From the NCBI RefSeq assembly GCF_001625215.2, contig NC_030381.2, positions 36,144,689 to 36,208,688 on the forward strand: 64,000 nucleotides of DNA, written 5' to 3'. Shown here in pieces: positions 25,007 through 37,429 of this stretch (positions are counted from its first letter, which is position 1; each line of letters opens with the position of its first letter). Source of the stretch: Daucus carota subsp. sativus (Eukaryota; Streptophyta; Magnoliopsida; Apiales; Apiaceae). A model generated the notes under the pieces. It was given only the letters and a program-made list of their open reading frames with translations. It was not told the DNA's origin and did not search any database. Position numbers and translations under genes: made by a program.

Positions 25007-25258
25007 CTCCCTCCCAAAATAGTTGTCACGTTTGGTTTTGTGCCGGTCAAATTGACAAAAGTTTGATTGAATTTTATTAATATTTTATCAATTAACAAAA
25101 TAAAAAAATATGTCACCGGAAATAACTTTTAATTTATTTTAAGATGTAATTTTCAGTCTTTTAAAATAATGAGTGATTGACTTATAATCTTTGGTCAAAA
25201 CTTAGTCAATTTGACCAACAAAAATAGAAATGTTACAGCTATTTTGGGATGGAGGGAG
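25007..25258. mobile_element. Stowaway-like MITE
   Basis: Flanked by TA on both sides (25005-25006, 25259-25260). The ends are CTCCCTCCCAAAATAG and the mirror CTATTTTGGGATGGAGGGAG. About 252 bp with no coding sequence. The TA duplication and CTCCCTCC ends mark the Tc1/mariner-derived Stowaway group. Confidence 0.8.
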
Positions 25259-25498
25259 TAATGCATAGTGTAATTTCTTTATACCTACTTTTGTTGGAAT
25301 TAAAATAAAAATCGATAGCAGGCATAGAGTTTGAATTAAGGTTTAGGAATGGTCCCCTTAGTTTGTGGTAATGGCAGAGATTTACAGCTCAATGATTGGT
25401 AAATTGACTAGGTTTGACTTTGCGGTAACTGTCAGATTTGAGTGCATTCAATTGGCCATATATCAGAAAACACATGTTTCATTTAGATATTGATAATA

Positions 25499-25779
25499 CT
25501 CCCTCCGTCCCACCAGATTCTTTACAGTTTCCTTATTTGGCCGTCCCACCCATTTCTTTACATCACAAAACTTTCCTAAAATAGTTAATGGGTCCCACCA
25601 CTTTCTCACTTTTTCTTCCTTTTCACACTACTTTTACTCCACCAACTCCCTTTTATATATTAAAAATCAATGGGTCCCACCACTTCACCCACTTTTCCTT
25701 CTCTTTTCCACTACTTTATATATATTTCTTAACCTCCGTGCCCAAACCCAATGTAAAGAATTGGGTGGGACGGGGGGAG
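25499..25779. mobile_element. Stowaway-like MITE (second family)
   Basis: TA-flanked (25497-25498, 25780-25781). Ends CTCCCTCCGTCCCACC and mirror GGTGGGACGGGGGGAG are nearly perfect. Internal text differs from the element at 25007, so it is a different family. The ends also repeat inside (GTCCCACCCATTTCTTTACA near 25541), suggesting an internal duplication. Non-coding. Confidence 0.8.
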
Positions 25780-26122
25780 TATCTCACACTCACAGGATGC
25801 CCAATCACTAAATGTAAAACTTTGCAAGTCATCATGTCCTCATCCCCCATTCGGGACTGTCGGAGACCCGGATTATTATTAGCCAATTATTTGTCAATTC
25901 AAATAAATTGATTATTCGTTTTAAAATTTTATATCACATAAACCATCAACTATCTAGTAGTGCCTAAATCGTTATAAATTTTTAAATTTTCAATTACTAA
26001 GTTAGGTCATCAAATTGACTGAAAAGATTAATTTGATATATTAAAATGAGAAATTATTTTGATATTTATTTCGTAAAAGAGGATTTGTAATATATTTTTT
26101 ATCGGGACAAGTTAGAATTATA

Positions 26123-26347
26123 CTCCCTCCGTTTCAATTTAGATGTCCACCTTGAAAAAATCACAAATTAATGACATTAAATGACCATAATATGTGGCAT
26201 CAAATTAATATATAAAATATAAATAAGATATATGTGGAGTAGAATTGAGTTTAGGAATATGATTTTGCATTAAAAGTTGAAATAGACAACTAATTTGAAA
26301 CAAATTTTTTCTTTGAAAGTGGACATGTAAATTGAAATGGAGGGAAT
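26123..26347. mobile_element. Stowaway-like MITE, same family as 5303-5552
   Basis: Left end CTCCCTCCGTTTCAATTTAG followed by ATGTCCACC; right end GTGGACATGTAAATTGAAAT then GGAGGGA. The right flank is TG instead of TA, so this border has mutated. Internal sequence matches the copy at 5303-5552, which marks a dispersed family. Confidence 0.7.
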
Positions 26348-26594
26348 GCTGTTTGGAAAATATTTTTAGCATCTATTTTTAGGTGTATGATTATTATACT
26401 ATATCTATTTTTTCATATTTATTTGGAAATTTTAATGCAGATAATGTATTATAATTTTAATAAAATAATTATTTTGTGTTTATATGTTAAAATTGGTGAT
26501 ATAAATTTTGATTTTACTATTTTACTAACTGTATTCTAATTTTATGGATTTTTTAAATGAGAATATAAAATTATTATAGAAATAAATTCAATTG

Positions 26595-26865
26595 TTTTTT
26601 TTTTTTTGAAAGGCAAGGAAATATATTAATAATACGGCGAAGAGTACAAGATCCAACAGGATTACAAGAGCAAACAAAATGATCCTGCCTCAGGAACACT
26701 ACAGCAGAACTATAAACTAAACACTGGACCAGAAAGTTACCCAAAAGTAGATACCTAGACATACGCAACTAACAAGTAATATTAGTAGTAGATATACTTA
26801 GAGACCAGCTTTGAAAAAGGCTCCAAGGCTCCAAGGCTCCAAGTAATATTAGTAATATTAGTAGT
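26595..26865 (-). mobile_element. Retroposed fragment (truncated LINE or SINE) with poly(A)
   Basis: Flanked by a perfect 15-bp direct repeat AAATAAATTCAATTG at 26580-26594 and 26866-26880. On the minus strand the insert ends TTTCCTTGCCTTTC followed by a run of A, the usual 3' end of plant non-LTR elements. There is no tRNA-like A/B box at the other end, so a 5'-truncated LINE is the better reading. The far end has a short GGAGCCTT tandem repeat (26819-26842, plus strand GGCTCCAA). No functional reading frame. Confidence 0.8.
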
Positions 26866-26880
26866 AAATAAATTCAATTG

Positions 26881-28635
26881 TGATACATTATTTGATTTGA
26901 GAATTGTATCTTTGATATTATAATCCATCACAACAAATTATCAATTATTCACTAAAATATTTATAATTTATACTTGATATATGATATATATATATATACA
27001 CACACGATTTTCAATATATAATGCAGATATTTTTTAGGTTACCACCAAACAACAAAGAATAAAGGGAGCACAATGTCTACTTACTGTTTGATGGGCATGT
27101 GAATTCACGAGTGGGCAAAAAAGCTAACAATTATTGTAGAGAATGATGCCATTACATTAGACATTTCTATCTATCTTGTCAAATTATTCAACATATATAT
27201 ACATATTCTCCAACTTTTCACACGACAAACATGTGTGTACATAAGCAGAGGGGATATGTACCCTTGATATAAATTTATTTATATATAAGATCTGTCATTG
27301 GAAAATTTTATTTATTTTTTCATAATTTTGATAATACTTATAGATTTTACAAAATTGTTATGATATAAATAATTATTGATAACAGTAGATAGCTTTATAA
27401 AACATTTAGTTTTATAGAGAAACAAACTTTTTAAATAATTTTTAATATAATTAGTAAATTATTATCATAATATGTAGTTGAATACCTAAAACTAGTTTTA
27501 TATTTATAATTTTACTTTAAAAGTGTTTGATTTTAAATAAGACATAAAAATTGCATGAGGGACATTCCAATGTTGTGGTCATGTTCATTTAAAAAAGTTA
27601 CCTTGTCTATCTTAAATCGAATATAGTTTCATATATCATATTTTAGTTATGTTTAATTTATATTTATAATCACAATTTAATAACAATAAAATCTAATTTT
27701 TTGAAATTATGATTTTATAAATTTACAAAAAGTAATCCAGAGTTGTAAGGAAAACAAACATGGCCTATATTCACTTTTGACCTTCGAATCGAAGTTTTAA
27801 ATATTTAGTTCATCATGTTATTCGCTAAAATTTGAAATTTTAATTTTTAGTAATATTTAGAATATAATATATCATAGATACAGAATTTAGTGCCCTTCCC
27901 TAAATTCATTTTAATAGATTTAATTCAAATTACATATTATACACATTATAATATCATAATGACCTTCAAATTCGGGCGAAAATGTCTTAGTCTAGATTTT
28001 TGATTTTTTTATTCAGAAAAATGTATTTTAACAAAAATTATAAAAATAAGTATTTTTACAATTATCTTTCTAGACTTAGGTATTTATGAAAAGATACAAA
28101 ATTTTATGATAATGAATTAAAGTTTAATTAAATTATATTAACCGGCTGATTATATTTTCTCTTAAAATTTAATTTTTTATATTGTATATTGATAATATAA
28201 ACAACAAATATTTTTATTATATATCTTGTAAATACTCTTAGAAATTTAATATGTCAGAATGTGTTTTTTATTAATTTTTAAATATCATTATTTAAATATC
28301 AAGGACTTATTTTAGGAAAAAAAGGGTTATATGTACATTTGTCAAACTCTTTTTTCTCGAATGGCCACATTATCACAAATTATTCATATTCACTTATTAT
28401 ATTATAATATTAATGTGATAAATGTCTGACCCTCTTTATTATATAAAATAATATATATAATTTGTTTATATATTTTTTGATTAGTCTGTTGTGTGTATAT
28501 TAAGAGCTCAATTATATTTATTTGACTTCATATCTATTTATTTGACTTCATAGTATGGTTGTTGTATATGAATCACGTCCACCATCATTAAGAAATAAAA
28601 ATAATAGAAAAATGGATATATTTTACTCATAATGT
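26881..28635. other. AT-rich intergenic DNA
   Basis: Nothing recognisable apart from a (TA)n/(CA)n microsatellite at about 26983-27006. Confidence 0.5.
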
Positions 28636-28850
28636 TGTGTTTGGTTGGAGTGAATGATTCCAGAAGGAATGAAATGAAAAATGAACTATCTATACATGAT
28701 TTTTAAGAAATTTCATTCCTTTCTCCATTCCATAGATATCACCCCTTCCATTTGAGATTTTTTTCAAAACTTTCTTATTATTTCTATTAGTTTCAAATAT
28801 TTTTTACTTATTTCATTCCATTCCATCCCATTATCCCCAACCAAACACAA
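28636..28850. mobile_element. Short MITE with TGTGTTTGGTTGG ends
   Basis: Left end TTGTGTTTGGTTGGAGTGAA and right end ...CCCCAACCAAACACAA are inverted copies. The subterminal parts also mirror each other (GGAATGAAATGAAA against TTTCATTCCATTCC). About 215 bp, no coding sequence. Superfamily not settled because the target duplication is masked by an A run. Confidence 0.65.
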
Positions 28851-31138
28851 AAAAAAAAAAAAAAAATTGGAAAAACAAATTTAAAGAGAATAAGGAGAGC
28901 CGCGGTCCCCAAAGAGGCAAATCGGTTGGCGAGACATGTGAATGGTATTGATAGCTGATTGAAAACAGGGTTTGTCCTTTTGGCCATTTACCAATTTGCT
29001 CTGTAGTGTTCCCCCGTCTTATCTCTCTGCCTCCTTACCATTTTTCTACGCTTCTCCCTCACTTTCGAATTTGATTGTTTGGCACAGTTTTTCTTACGTG
29101 TTTCAGTGTTTGTCATAATTATTATTTTTAATTTTTTAATAAAAATATATAATTAATATTATAATTCGAAAAGAAAAATTTTAAAAATAATAATTTCCAC
29201 TAAACGGTCAAACGATTTAAAAGTGTGTGCAAAAAGTCCAGCGACCCAGACGAAGGAAGTACTATTCACCTCTCATACAAATATCATAATGTAATTTAGA
29301 TTTTACATATATAAATATAATATAGTATGTATATATATATATATATATATTTAGAAATATTGTTATATATATTTTAAAACTTGCCACGTCTTGTTATTAT
29401 AGTTGATACTCCTCGGTCCAATTTTGATACGGAGGTCTCGACACATGTTGTAAGATTCTTATATTTTATAAATATATTTCATAAATTATTTAAATTTTTA
29501 TTGAAAAATATTTTTTAAGGTAAGTTATAAAATAATATTTTATAGAAAATTTAAAATAAGTGACAAATAATGTAAAAAATTGTATAAAATTAGAAGAGAC
29601 GGAGCAGGTAACATAATGTAATTTGATTTTACGAATATACGAGAATATAGGTATGCGGTTAACAAAATAATTAGTACAGAAATTGGGCGTACTAGATTTT
29701 GTTTGTTATGCGTGTACTTTTGGACAAAACCACGATTGTGAGGCCCGTTTTGATTGAGGTGGGTGTGCTTGAATGCATTGCCTCCTCGTTAAGGCCATCA
29801 CTAAAAGGTGATATTATAAAGTCATTAACTGAATGTGATATGTATGAGAAAAACATTGGAGTGTTACGTATAAGGTGGGTATAAATTTTAGATTGCTGAA
29901 GAAAAATATTATATTCCGGAGAAAAAAACACGAGTTTATAATTTTTGTAGAATGAAATGATCTTTTTCAATCATAAACAATGAAATAATTTTAGATATGA
30001 TTATATGATACACTTTTTTTACCTAATAACATATAAATAAATACTTTTTCCTAACCTATACTCCTCCGGGTCCGTCCCATTCATTTATGTACTCCCTCCG
30101 TCCCATTCATCCATTCGGTGATAGTATGTATATATATATATATATTTAGATTTTACAAATATAAATATAATATTTATATTTACATGTGACTCTGTGATAA
30201 ACTGATAATATATTAATAAATATATATATTTTTATTTTTAAAAAGAAAATTATAAAACCATACTTTACGGAAACATTAAAATACGTGCCGAACATTGAAA
30301 TTTGATGAGTTTGGAAAGTTTTGATTGGTTGAATTGATGTAAATGCAGGGGGCCTTCCATATTTATGATTACATGACCAATAAGAATGCACCAAACTCAT
30401 AGATGTTAGCGCTTACTGTGTGCCCATGGGCACACCATAGAAAAACCGTTACATTATTATCAGTTTATCACAGAGTCACATGTAAATATAAATATTTAAT
30501 TTACAATATCACCGGTCCTACCAGCAAAAATAATTAATTATCACCGGCCCTAGAGTAGATCACGTTCTGAGTTTATCTTTTTATCTATTGACATGAGTAA
30601 TTGGCAAATAGTGGGCGCAACTGACGCACAAGGGCTATTATAATGTTATAGCAGTTCTTTTGTACTTTCTTACTGTTTGAAGGAAAATAAATTTAAATGA
30701 CGAAAATCGCACCAAAAATTTTGGTAGATTAAATTGAATGCCGAAATATGATGGATTGAACACCATAAACACTTACCACAATAGTTATGTATGTACAAGT
30801 GTTAACGGGAAATTTGATAGTTTGACAGAGTTTTTTTATTTTAGCCGGAATAAGATCTGTAATAATTGCCGCTTGTTGGAATTTATGTTTAAGAATGGTG
30901 GTAGTAATAAAATTTAAAATAGTTAGAGATTAATATTTCGAGTTGTCTTTTTGTCATCTCAACTTTTATTAGAATTCGATTTCTTTTCGACCTTTCCAAA
31001 ATGGGCGCAATACGTTTGAAACAAACATAGATTTAAAATATTATTCAAAGGCCAGAGTTTTTCGAATCGCACTCGGACTCGGATTCTCCCAAACTCGCCG
31101 TAATCGCCGTTACACGGCTTATCCTAGATGTAAAAGCA
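28851..31138. other. Intergenic DNA with microsatellites and a foldback
   Basis: Contains (TA)n runs at about 29325-29350 and 30126-30146, each next to TTTAGA..TTTACA-type text, lone CTCCCTCCGTCCCATTCAT ends near 30090, and the inverted repeat listed at 30163-30497. No gene seen. Confidence 0.45.
30163..30497. repeat. Inverted repeat about 40 bp long, with a perfect 18-bp palindrome
   Basis: The left arm, about 30163-30212 (TTATATTTACATGTGACTCT then GTGATAAACTGATAAT), is mirrored at about 30457-30497. Between them, near 30418-30435, lies GTGTGCCCATGGGCACAC, a perfect palindrome. The spacer is about 240 bp and non-coding. Probably a MITE-like foldback. Confidence 0.65.
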
Positions 31139-31309
31139 CGTCATTGGTTTCCGATGAGGACAACCCATCAGACTCCAGAATAAAGCCTTTTAAAAGATGC
31201 TGTCAAGAGATCCTACGAACTCCTTGACGATGACCCACCAGAATATAAAGCAATATTTCTCAACATTGTCTCAATATTCCTCGATGAGAATTTGCTCGTC
31301 AGAATATAG
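31139..31309 (+). pseudogene. Possible NLR (NB-ARC) relic
   Basis: From about 31189 the plus strand reads SLLKDAVKRSYELLDDD, then EYKAIFLNIVSIFLDEN, and stops with TAG at about 31307. The spacing L..SY..L....K.IFL.I..F resembles the ARC2 region of plant NB-LRR disease-resistance proteins. A TAA lies just upstream in frame, and no P-loop, kinase-2 or LRR is nearby. If real it is a small decayed piece; it could also be chance similarity. Confidence 0.3.
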
Positions 31310-31423
31310 ATTTTGGTTTTCTAACAGACAACAGAAATCACCTATGCTCGAGTGCGTTCTCTAAATACAATGTGGCATATCCCTGCTTTCCACGAGTCCA
31401 CGTAGATCATTTTCATGTGTAGT

Positions 31424-31831
31424 TAGCGCTGTAATTCGAGCCGGGCGGCTCGAGAGCTCGCCCGGCTCGAACTCGTTTAACTAGGCTCGACTCGGCTTGT
31501 TTAACTAAACGAGCCGAGCTCCGGCAAAGGTTCCGGCTCGTTTAATTAAACGAGTTGGCTAGACTCGACTCGTGAAATTAAACGAGCCGAGTTCGGGTAG
31601 AGGTTTAGGCTCGATTAAGTGTAAAATTAAACGAGCCGGCTCGCCCGACTCGCTAAAATCGGCTTATTTAGCTAAACGAGCCCGCTCGACTCGTGAATAT
31701 AAACGAGTCGAGTTCGGGTAGGGATTTAAACTCAATTAGTTAAACGAGCCGGCTCGACTCGGCTCGATTAACTTCGGCTCGAATTACGCCTGACTCGAAA
31801 CTCGACTCGCTTGGCCCGAGTTACACCTCTA
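31424..31831. mobile_element. Complete non-autonomous hAT-type element made of GAGCC/CTCGA words
   Basis: A 408-bp element. Left end TAGCGCTGTAATTCGAGCC; right end on the minus strand TAGAGGTGTAACTCGGGCC. Flanked by TGTGTAGT (31416-31423) and TGTGTAGC (31832-31839), an 8-bp target duplication with one mismatch. The inside is almost entirely repeated words such as AAACGAGCCGAG, GGCTCGACTCG and TTTAACTAAACGAG, much richer in G and C than the flanks. No unique centre, no coding capacity. Confidence 0.8.
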
Positions 31832-32974
31832 TGTGTAGCTGAAATAGTTCTTTATTTTTTTTTAAGCAAAACGCGTTCACGTTTCAGGCCCACCAGAAGG
31901 TGCCCACACATCTTGAGCCAGGTTATGACCAGTTAATGCCTCTTCATGTTCATGTGGGTCTTTCCCATCAATCAAGCTCATATCTTCCTCCAATCAAATC
32001 GCATCTATATTGCAGGTTTTCTCGGAGACACCAAATACTCCAAACAATTAGGGCGCCCGTTTATCAAGCAATCCAGGCCTTGTCACAGTCCATCATCACA
32101 TCTTCAATCTTCTACTGGGCCTAGCCCATCAATCAAATTTTGGGCATAAACAATAAGTATACAGACACACGACTGCAGTGGTTGCCTTAACATTAAGCAG
32201 GTGTTCATCCAAACATGAGTGTCATTGTCACTTCAGTTCTTTTCAGTCATGAAATATTATGAACCAAGAACCAATACTCTAATTTTCTCACCTTGTAGTT
32301 TGTGATGAACATAAGCATGAAACAGTTAGCTAACAATGTCAATTCAGCTACATTTCCATTGATATCATCTGCTTTCTGTTTTATTCGATATCGTCACTCG
32401 TCTCCTTGGTCACTTGTCACTTGTGTTCAAATCATGTGCAATTAGTATCTTCTACATTACAGAAACAAGTTCTGTAACTATCAGAACATATTTGCATATA
32501 TCTACAGACACCAGGATTAATGAATGCTACTACATTTTCCCGTAAAATGAAGGCAAGCTTTCATTAAAAGCAAATTACAGAGTCGAAAATATTAATGTTC
32601 TCACTAACAAAAATAAAGCAAGCGAAATCTTTATTTTCAAATGAACCGCTAAAACCTAAGATACTAGAAATACCAACACCTGTACACACCACCAATTCCA
32701 GGGTATGCTATATATGCTATATGAATATAAAATGTATGCACAAATAATTATACCATCGATAATCTATAAGCAGAAGGAGACACCGAGGGGAAGAGGTATG
32801 GCCTGGCTTGAAAAATCACTCAGCTTCGAATGCCAAACAGTTTTGCCAACTGATGTCGATCCTTTCTAACTAAATAGGTCGAAGTAATGTCAGGAATTAC
32901 CCTGCCTCATTTGTAACTGTAGTTGATATTTTCATCCTTGTGTGCCCCCTCTGATCCATTAATACTCGTCTACC
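31832..32974. other. Intergenic DNA and 3' flank of the kinase gene
   Basis: No gene seen. The open frames at 31900-32149 look like chance. The last 200-300 bases before 32975 should hold the kinase 3' UTR on the minus strand. Confidence 0.45.
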
Positions 32975-35795
32975 TTATATCTTTTGTATGTCAGAATTCT
33001 GCCTCCCCGGCTCAGCCTCTAGAGTGTCAGCTTCATTTTTATGACGTCGTCGACCCTGAATAATCAAGTTCTGTGATTCATCATGCTTATTTTTACTTAA
33101 TAAAAAACTTTACAGCTACCAAGTTAAGGCTTCATTGTGAGGCTCAGTCGATGTACAAATAAACTACACTGTTTTCGTAAACTAGATAATAATTTTTTAT
33201 GCAAGTATTGACCTTGTAAGATTTAAAACATGAACGGTATACCAGACATAGGATGTATTGAATTCGCTGACACTATTAAACTCCGTACTATTCTCATCTT
33301 AGTGAATACCATGAATTTCCTAATAAAGTAACATTTCAGTGGAGAATATCACGTTTATATGTATAACAGATTAATGGTGTATGATGTTTCAGTACAAGAA
33401 CTCATATCATACCTCTCGGGGTAATGGATATTCCTCTGATTCAAGCATACGAACAACTTCCCCCATTGTTAGCCTCTTTTCAGAATCTGGATCGACGCAC
33501 CTCAAAGCAGTCAACAGGGCTCTTTTTAGAGCAGTTCTAGATGGCTTAGTCTCCATAGATTGATCGACGACTTCTTCTGACCGCCTACTCCCAACCATTA
33601 ATTTTAGCCAGTCAACCATATTTACCTGCATATAATTGTGATATAGCAACAAAGTAAGCACAGTGTTTGAAGCTTCTATTTACAAACAGTGTAAGAACAT
33701 AAAACTTCTATAATGTTGTCTGGTATCTGCAATTTGGAACAAAACTAATCTGTGGTTACAGTGTGTTCTGTGAATGGCGAATTGGCAATGGTCAACGTGT
33801 AATTTGGTAGCTTCGCTGTGTTCACTATTTATAAACTACTTACGTTCTCTAATTTATAAATATCATACCTACTTATTACTGGCCTTGAAAAATAATTGAG
33901 CATCCGAGTGATAATAGTATATACCTCATCTGCTGGACGGCTGTAATCCACTGGATCTCTTCCGGTGATTGCTTCTAAAAGCACAATGCCAAAGCTATAT
34001 ACATCGCTCTTCTCATTTAGAAGGCCACTATTGGCATATTCTGGTGCTACATATCTGTATATGGTGATAAGAACTGGGATGATGAGAAGTTGAAAATCGA
34101 TAAGTGCTACAAGTCCAGCTATATGAAAATTGCTTACCCAAAAGTACCCATAACTCTTGTTGTAATGTGACTCTCACCGGCACCTAACAACTTGGCCAGA
34201 CCAAAATCAGAAATTTTGGCATTGAATTCATCGTCTAATAGGATATTGCTTGACTTGATGTCTCGATGCACCACTTTTGGCTCAATGGCCTCGTGCAAGT
34301 AAGCAAGCCTGCAAAAGGTGTATCAAGTTAAATCTTGTTGGAAGCAACAAATGAAAACTAGAAAAAAAAATACAGATAGACTTACGCCTTAGCAGTGCCA
34401 AGTATAACTTTCATTCGAGCCTCCCAAGTAAGGCATCCTTGTTGACGCAGAGCTCCATGTAGCCACTGTTCTAAATTGCCATTGTTAACATACTCATAGA
34501 CCAACATCCTGGTTCAGATTAGAAGTAACTAAGATTACAGAAATATATTTGCATGTAGTATAACAGATCATATAAAGCCTTAACTCTTCATAAACACCTT
34601 TCTTCGTAAAGGACGCAACGAACTCTAAAAAATAGAAAGGAAGAGGTTTATCCACTTCCAGAATATTAAAGGAAATTTAAGCAGATAAAGAAAAAAGAGG
34701 ATATATAATACAAGGGGGAGAACACACATAAAAAGGACACAATTTCACATATTCCCTTCAAATTTATAGCATGAATTGTTGTTCATAAGAAATAAAATGA
34801 CTCAGTAAACAAAATTCCAGACAAAGAGCCTGCACATGCATCATTTAATATGATCTAGTAATTAGTCTATGCATTCAAGCTTTGGTATATTTGTCATTTC
34901 CATAGAAAGCTCTTTAAATTTGAACAGATGCCCAAAGATTAATGGCTGTACCTTTGGGTCCCTTCAATGCAGTAACCCAGAAGTCTAACTAAGTTTTTGT
35001 GTCGCACATGGCCAATGGCCTCAACCTCAATCTTAAATTCCTTCTCTGCTTGTCCACTGCAGAAAATCAATTAAAACATAAAATTAGCTTGAGTTATGCT
35101 GAATTTAGTGGTAATTATGAGAACATTTTATATGTAGACTGAAAGAAACTGGCTTACAGATTGTTAAAGATCTTCTTAACAGCTACTAATGATCCATTAG
35201 GCAGACGGCCCTGGTAAACAACTCCATATCCACCTTCACCAATAACATTATCTTTTGAAAAACGATTTGTAGCAACTTCTAAATCCCTTAGTGTAAACCA
35301 ATGGCCCCATCCAAGTTGAGAGAACTCTGATAAACCAGATAAAGGGGATGAAACATTCTGAGGATGTGAAGAAGGGTGATAGTTTTTATTCCCTTCTTCT
35401 CCTGATCCAGAACCAAGATTCTTATTCTCCAATTTATTGAAAGAACCGGATCGACTACTATCATGAGCATTCTTCATCTGCTCATCATTCAAATGCATCA
35501 AAAGCTTATCCGAATCTTTGCCATTGTACTTGTTTTCCGTGGAGGAAAATTCTCCAGCATAGGAAACAATACTGTTTGCTGAATTTTGATCCATTCTTAT
35601 CTCTTTGAATTCACTTGATACAATATGGTTTTGGCTAATGGGAAGTGTCTCAGCAGTTCTCTTGGACTTCTTCCTTGAAATACATAATGGAAGCACCAAG
35701 AGGACGACAGGAATTACCACAAAAATCACAACTAGTGCCCACACCGGAAGATGAAAAATTGGCGTTTTCTTTGTTAAATCGTTGATGAGACCCAT
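32975..35795 (-). CDS. Membrane-anchored receptor-like protein kinase (GPK1/At5g18500 type)
   Basis: Serine/threonine kinase with a very short N-terminal part, one membrane segment and a cytoplasmic kinase domain. Coding exons (minus): 35795-35158, 35056-34952, 34508-34386, 34308-34138, 34054-33925, 33625-33413, 33055-32975. They sum to 486 codons plus stop, all in phase with GT-AG borders. Membrane segment at about 17-38 followed by RKKSKR. Kinase domain from about 180: glycine loop GEGGYG at 186-191, K207 in [13 protein letters not shown] at 303-310 with catalytic D305, DFG at 323-325, TFGYVAPEY near 344-352. All key residues are present, so it should be active. The ligand is unknown and there is no leucine-rich repeat. 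An acceptor (TTTGCAG at 35817-35823, minus) just upstream of the ATG shows a leader intron, so 35795 is the start. Confidence 0.95.
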
Positions 35796-36575
35796 GTCTT
35801 TCAACACCAAAGATTTCTGCAAATTAGATTATAAAAAATCTCAACTAGCAGCTCTACACAATGCATATCCTAAATGTGTAATTTCTTCTATCATTCCCAA
35901 AAAAGGGAAAAAAGGGAAACACTTTCGATTAGACAAAAAAAAAACTCTATAACAAGAGCATATGGCTAAATGTTTACTTCTTCCTACAGTTTAGCACAAA
36001 GGGAGGGGGAGATCACTCAGATATGAAGATCATACATATAAAGTGAAAGTCAAAAGGCAACATTAGCTGGAAAGGCAATAAATAAATAAAAAGCAGGAAC
36101 AGTTCAAGAGCAAAAAACAAAAGATGCAGCAAAATAATCAGCATTTATCATCCATCATCAAATGCATCACAATTCATAACTGATCAAACTATGAAACTAG
36201 TACATTCATTGCCACTACAACATCTTTATGCATTCACCAAAAATATTCATAAAAATACCTGTATTTGATGGGTTTTGAGAAATCAGCCAATTCTTAAACC
36301 AAAACTCTCTTCCAAAAATAAACCCACAATGCACTTAAGGCATTCAAGCCTTCTGGTATCAACTCCCCTCCTAAGATGATCAGAATTTAAAACCAAACAG
36401 CCCTGTAAAAATCACCTTCTGGGTCTTTTATATAGCCCAGATGGGTACTAAAATCAATCAAGAAGACCCTCAAAAGAAGAGATCAGCTGAACTTAAAAAT
36501 GTCAAATTCAAATCCCACTTTCAAGTTGAATTATATGGCAAGGCATGTAGAGAGATGTAAAGAGCTGTGAGATTT

Positions 36576-36588
36576 AATATATATACAC
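36576..36588 (-). promoter_or_regulatory. Candidate TATA box of the kinase gene
   Basis: Minus-strand text GTGTATATATATTAAATC lies about 780 bp upstream of the start codon. The distance fits a first non-coding exon (donor perhaps AGAAG|GTGATT near 36417) and the leader intron whose acceptor is visible at 35817-35823. Inferred. Confidence 0.4.
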
Positions 36589-37429
36589 AGGTATGGAGGG
36601 ATTGATTATTGGTGGGTGGCATTGATTTAGTAAAATAAAGCATGAGAATTCCCTAGAAATTAAAATTTCAAACTTTATCAGTTTCAAGAATTGACTTTAA
36701 TCAGTGATTAATTACAGTAATTAATTTTTTTTAAACTTGTGAATTCGAGTATTTGATGATAAATCAAAGTAAAAACATCATAAGTGAGGTTAATTACAGA
36801 AGGGAAAATTTTGAAGTAACCATGATTACAATAGGAGAAATATTGTAGGTGTGATTTCAAGAGCAGTATACAAAGTGCAAATCAGTGGGAAGGTTAATGA
36901 ATAGACTTTTGTTTACTACTAATACCATTTTTTGTGTTAATACTAATGTTTAAGCATTGCTATTTACAGACTTTGGAGTTTCATGAAGCATTGTAACATT
37001 AAAGTAGACTTTTACATAACCTATATTACGAAATTGATGTGATGATTATAGTCGGAGAGGAATAAACTTGCCTAAAAAATTTAAAAATATTCAGTTAAGG
37101 TATCAATTGATTTATCTGTGATTCCGTCCTCAAATTTATAACACGTTAAAAAAGCCGGAGCCACGGGAAAATGAATCGGTAGCTTAACGGAATATGAATG
37201 TTTTTCTTATTACCGTTCGATTCCTTAGCTAAAAATTATGATGTCAATTTCTTGACATAGATTATGTAAAGTCTATGTTTTTTTAATAAGGATGTAAACG
37301 GTAAAGTCTATGTTAATATCACAAACCAATTTATAGGGAGTATTATATTATTTCTTCACATGTACTCAAGATTTATCTCATTGACGATTCTTATTAAAAA
37401 TATATGTGCAACTAACTATACAAGAACGG

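Noticed and set aside
29325..30146. Two (TA)n runs with similar flanks considered as a terminal-repeat element
   Set aside because: The shared flanks are short and AT-rich, and no further structure joins them.
35796..35822. Upstream extension of the kinase reading frame
   Set aside because: It contains a splice acceptor and no ATG; the family start is at 35795.
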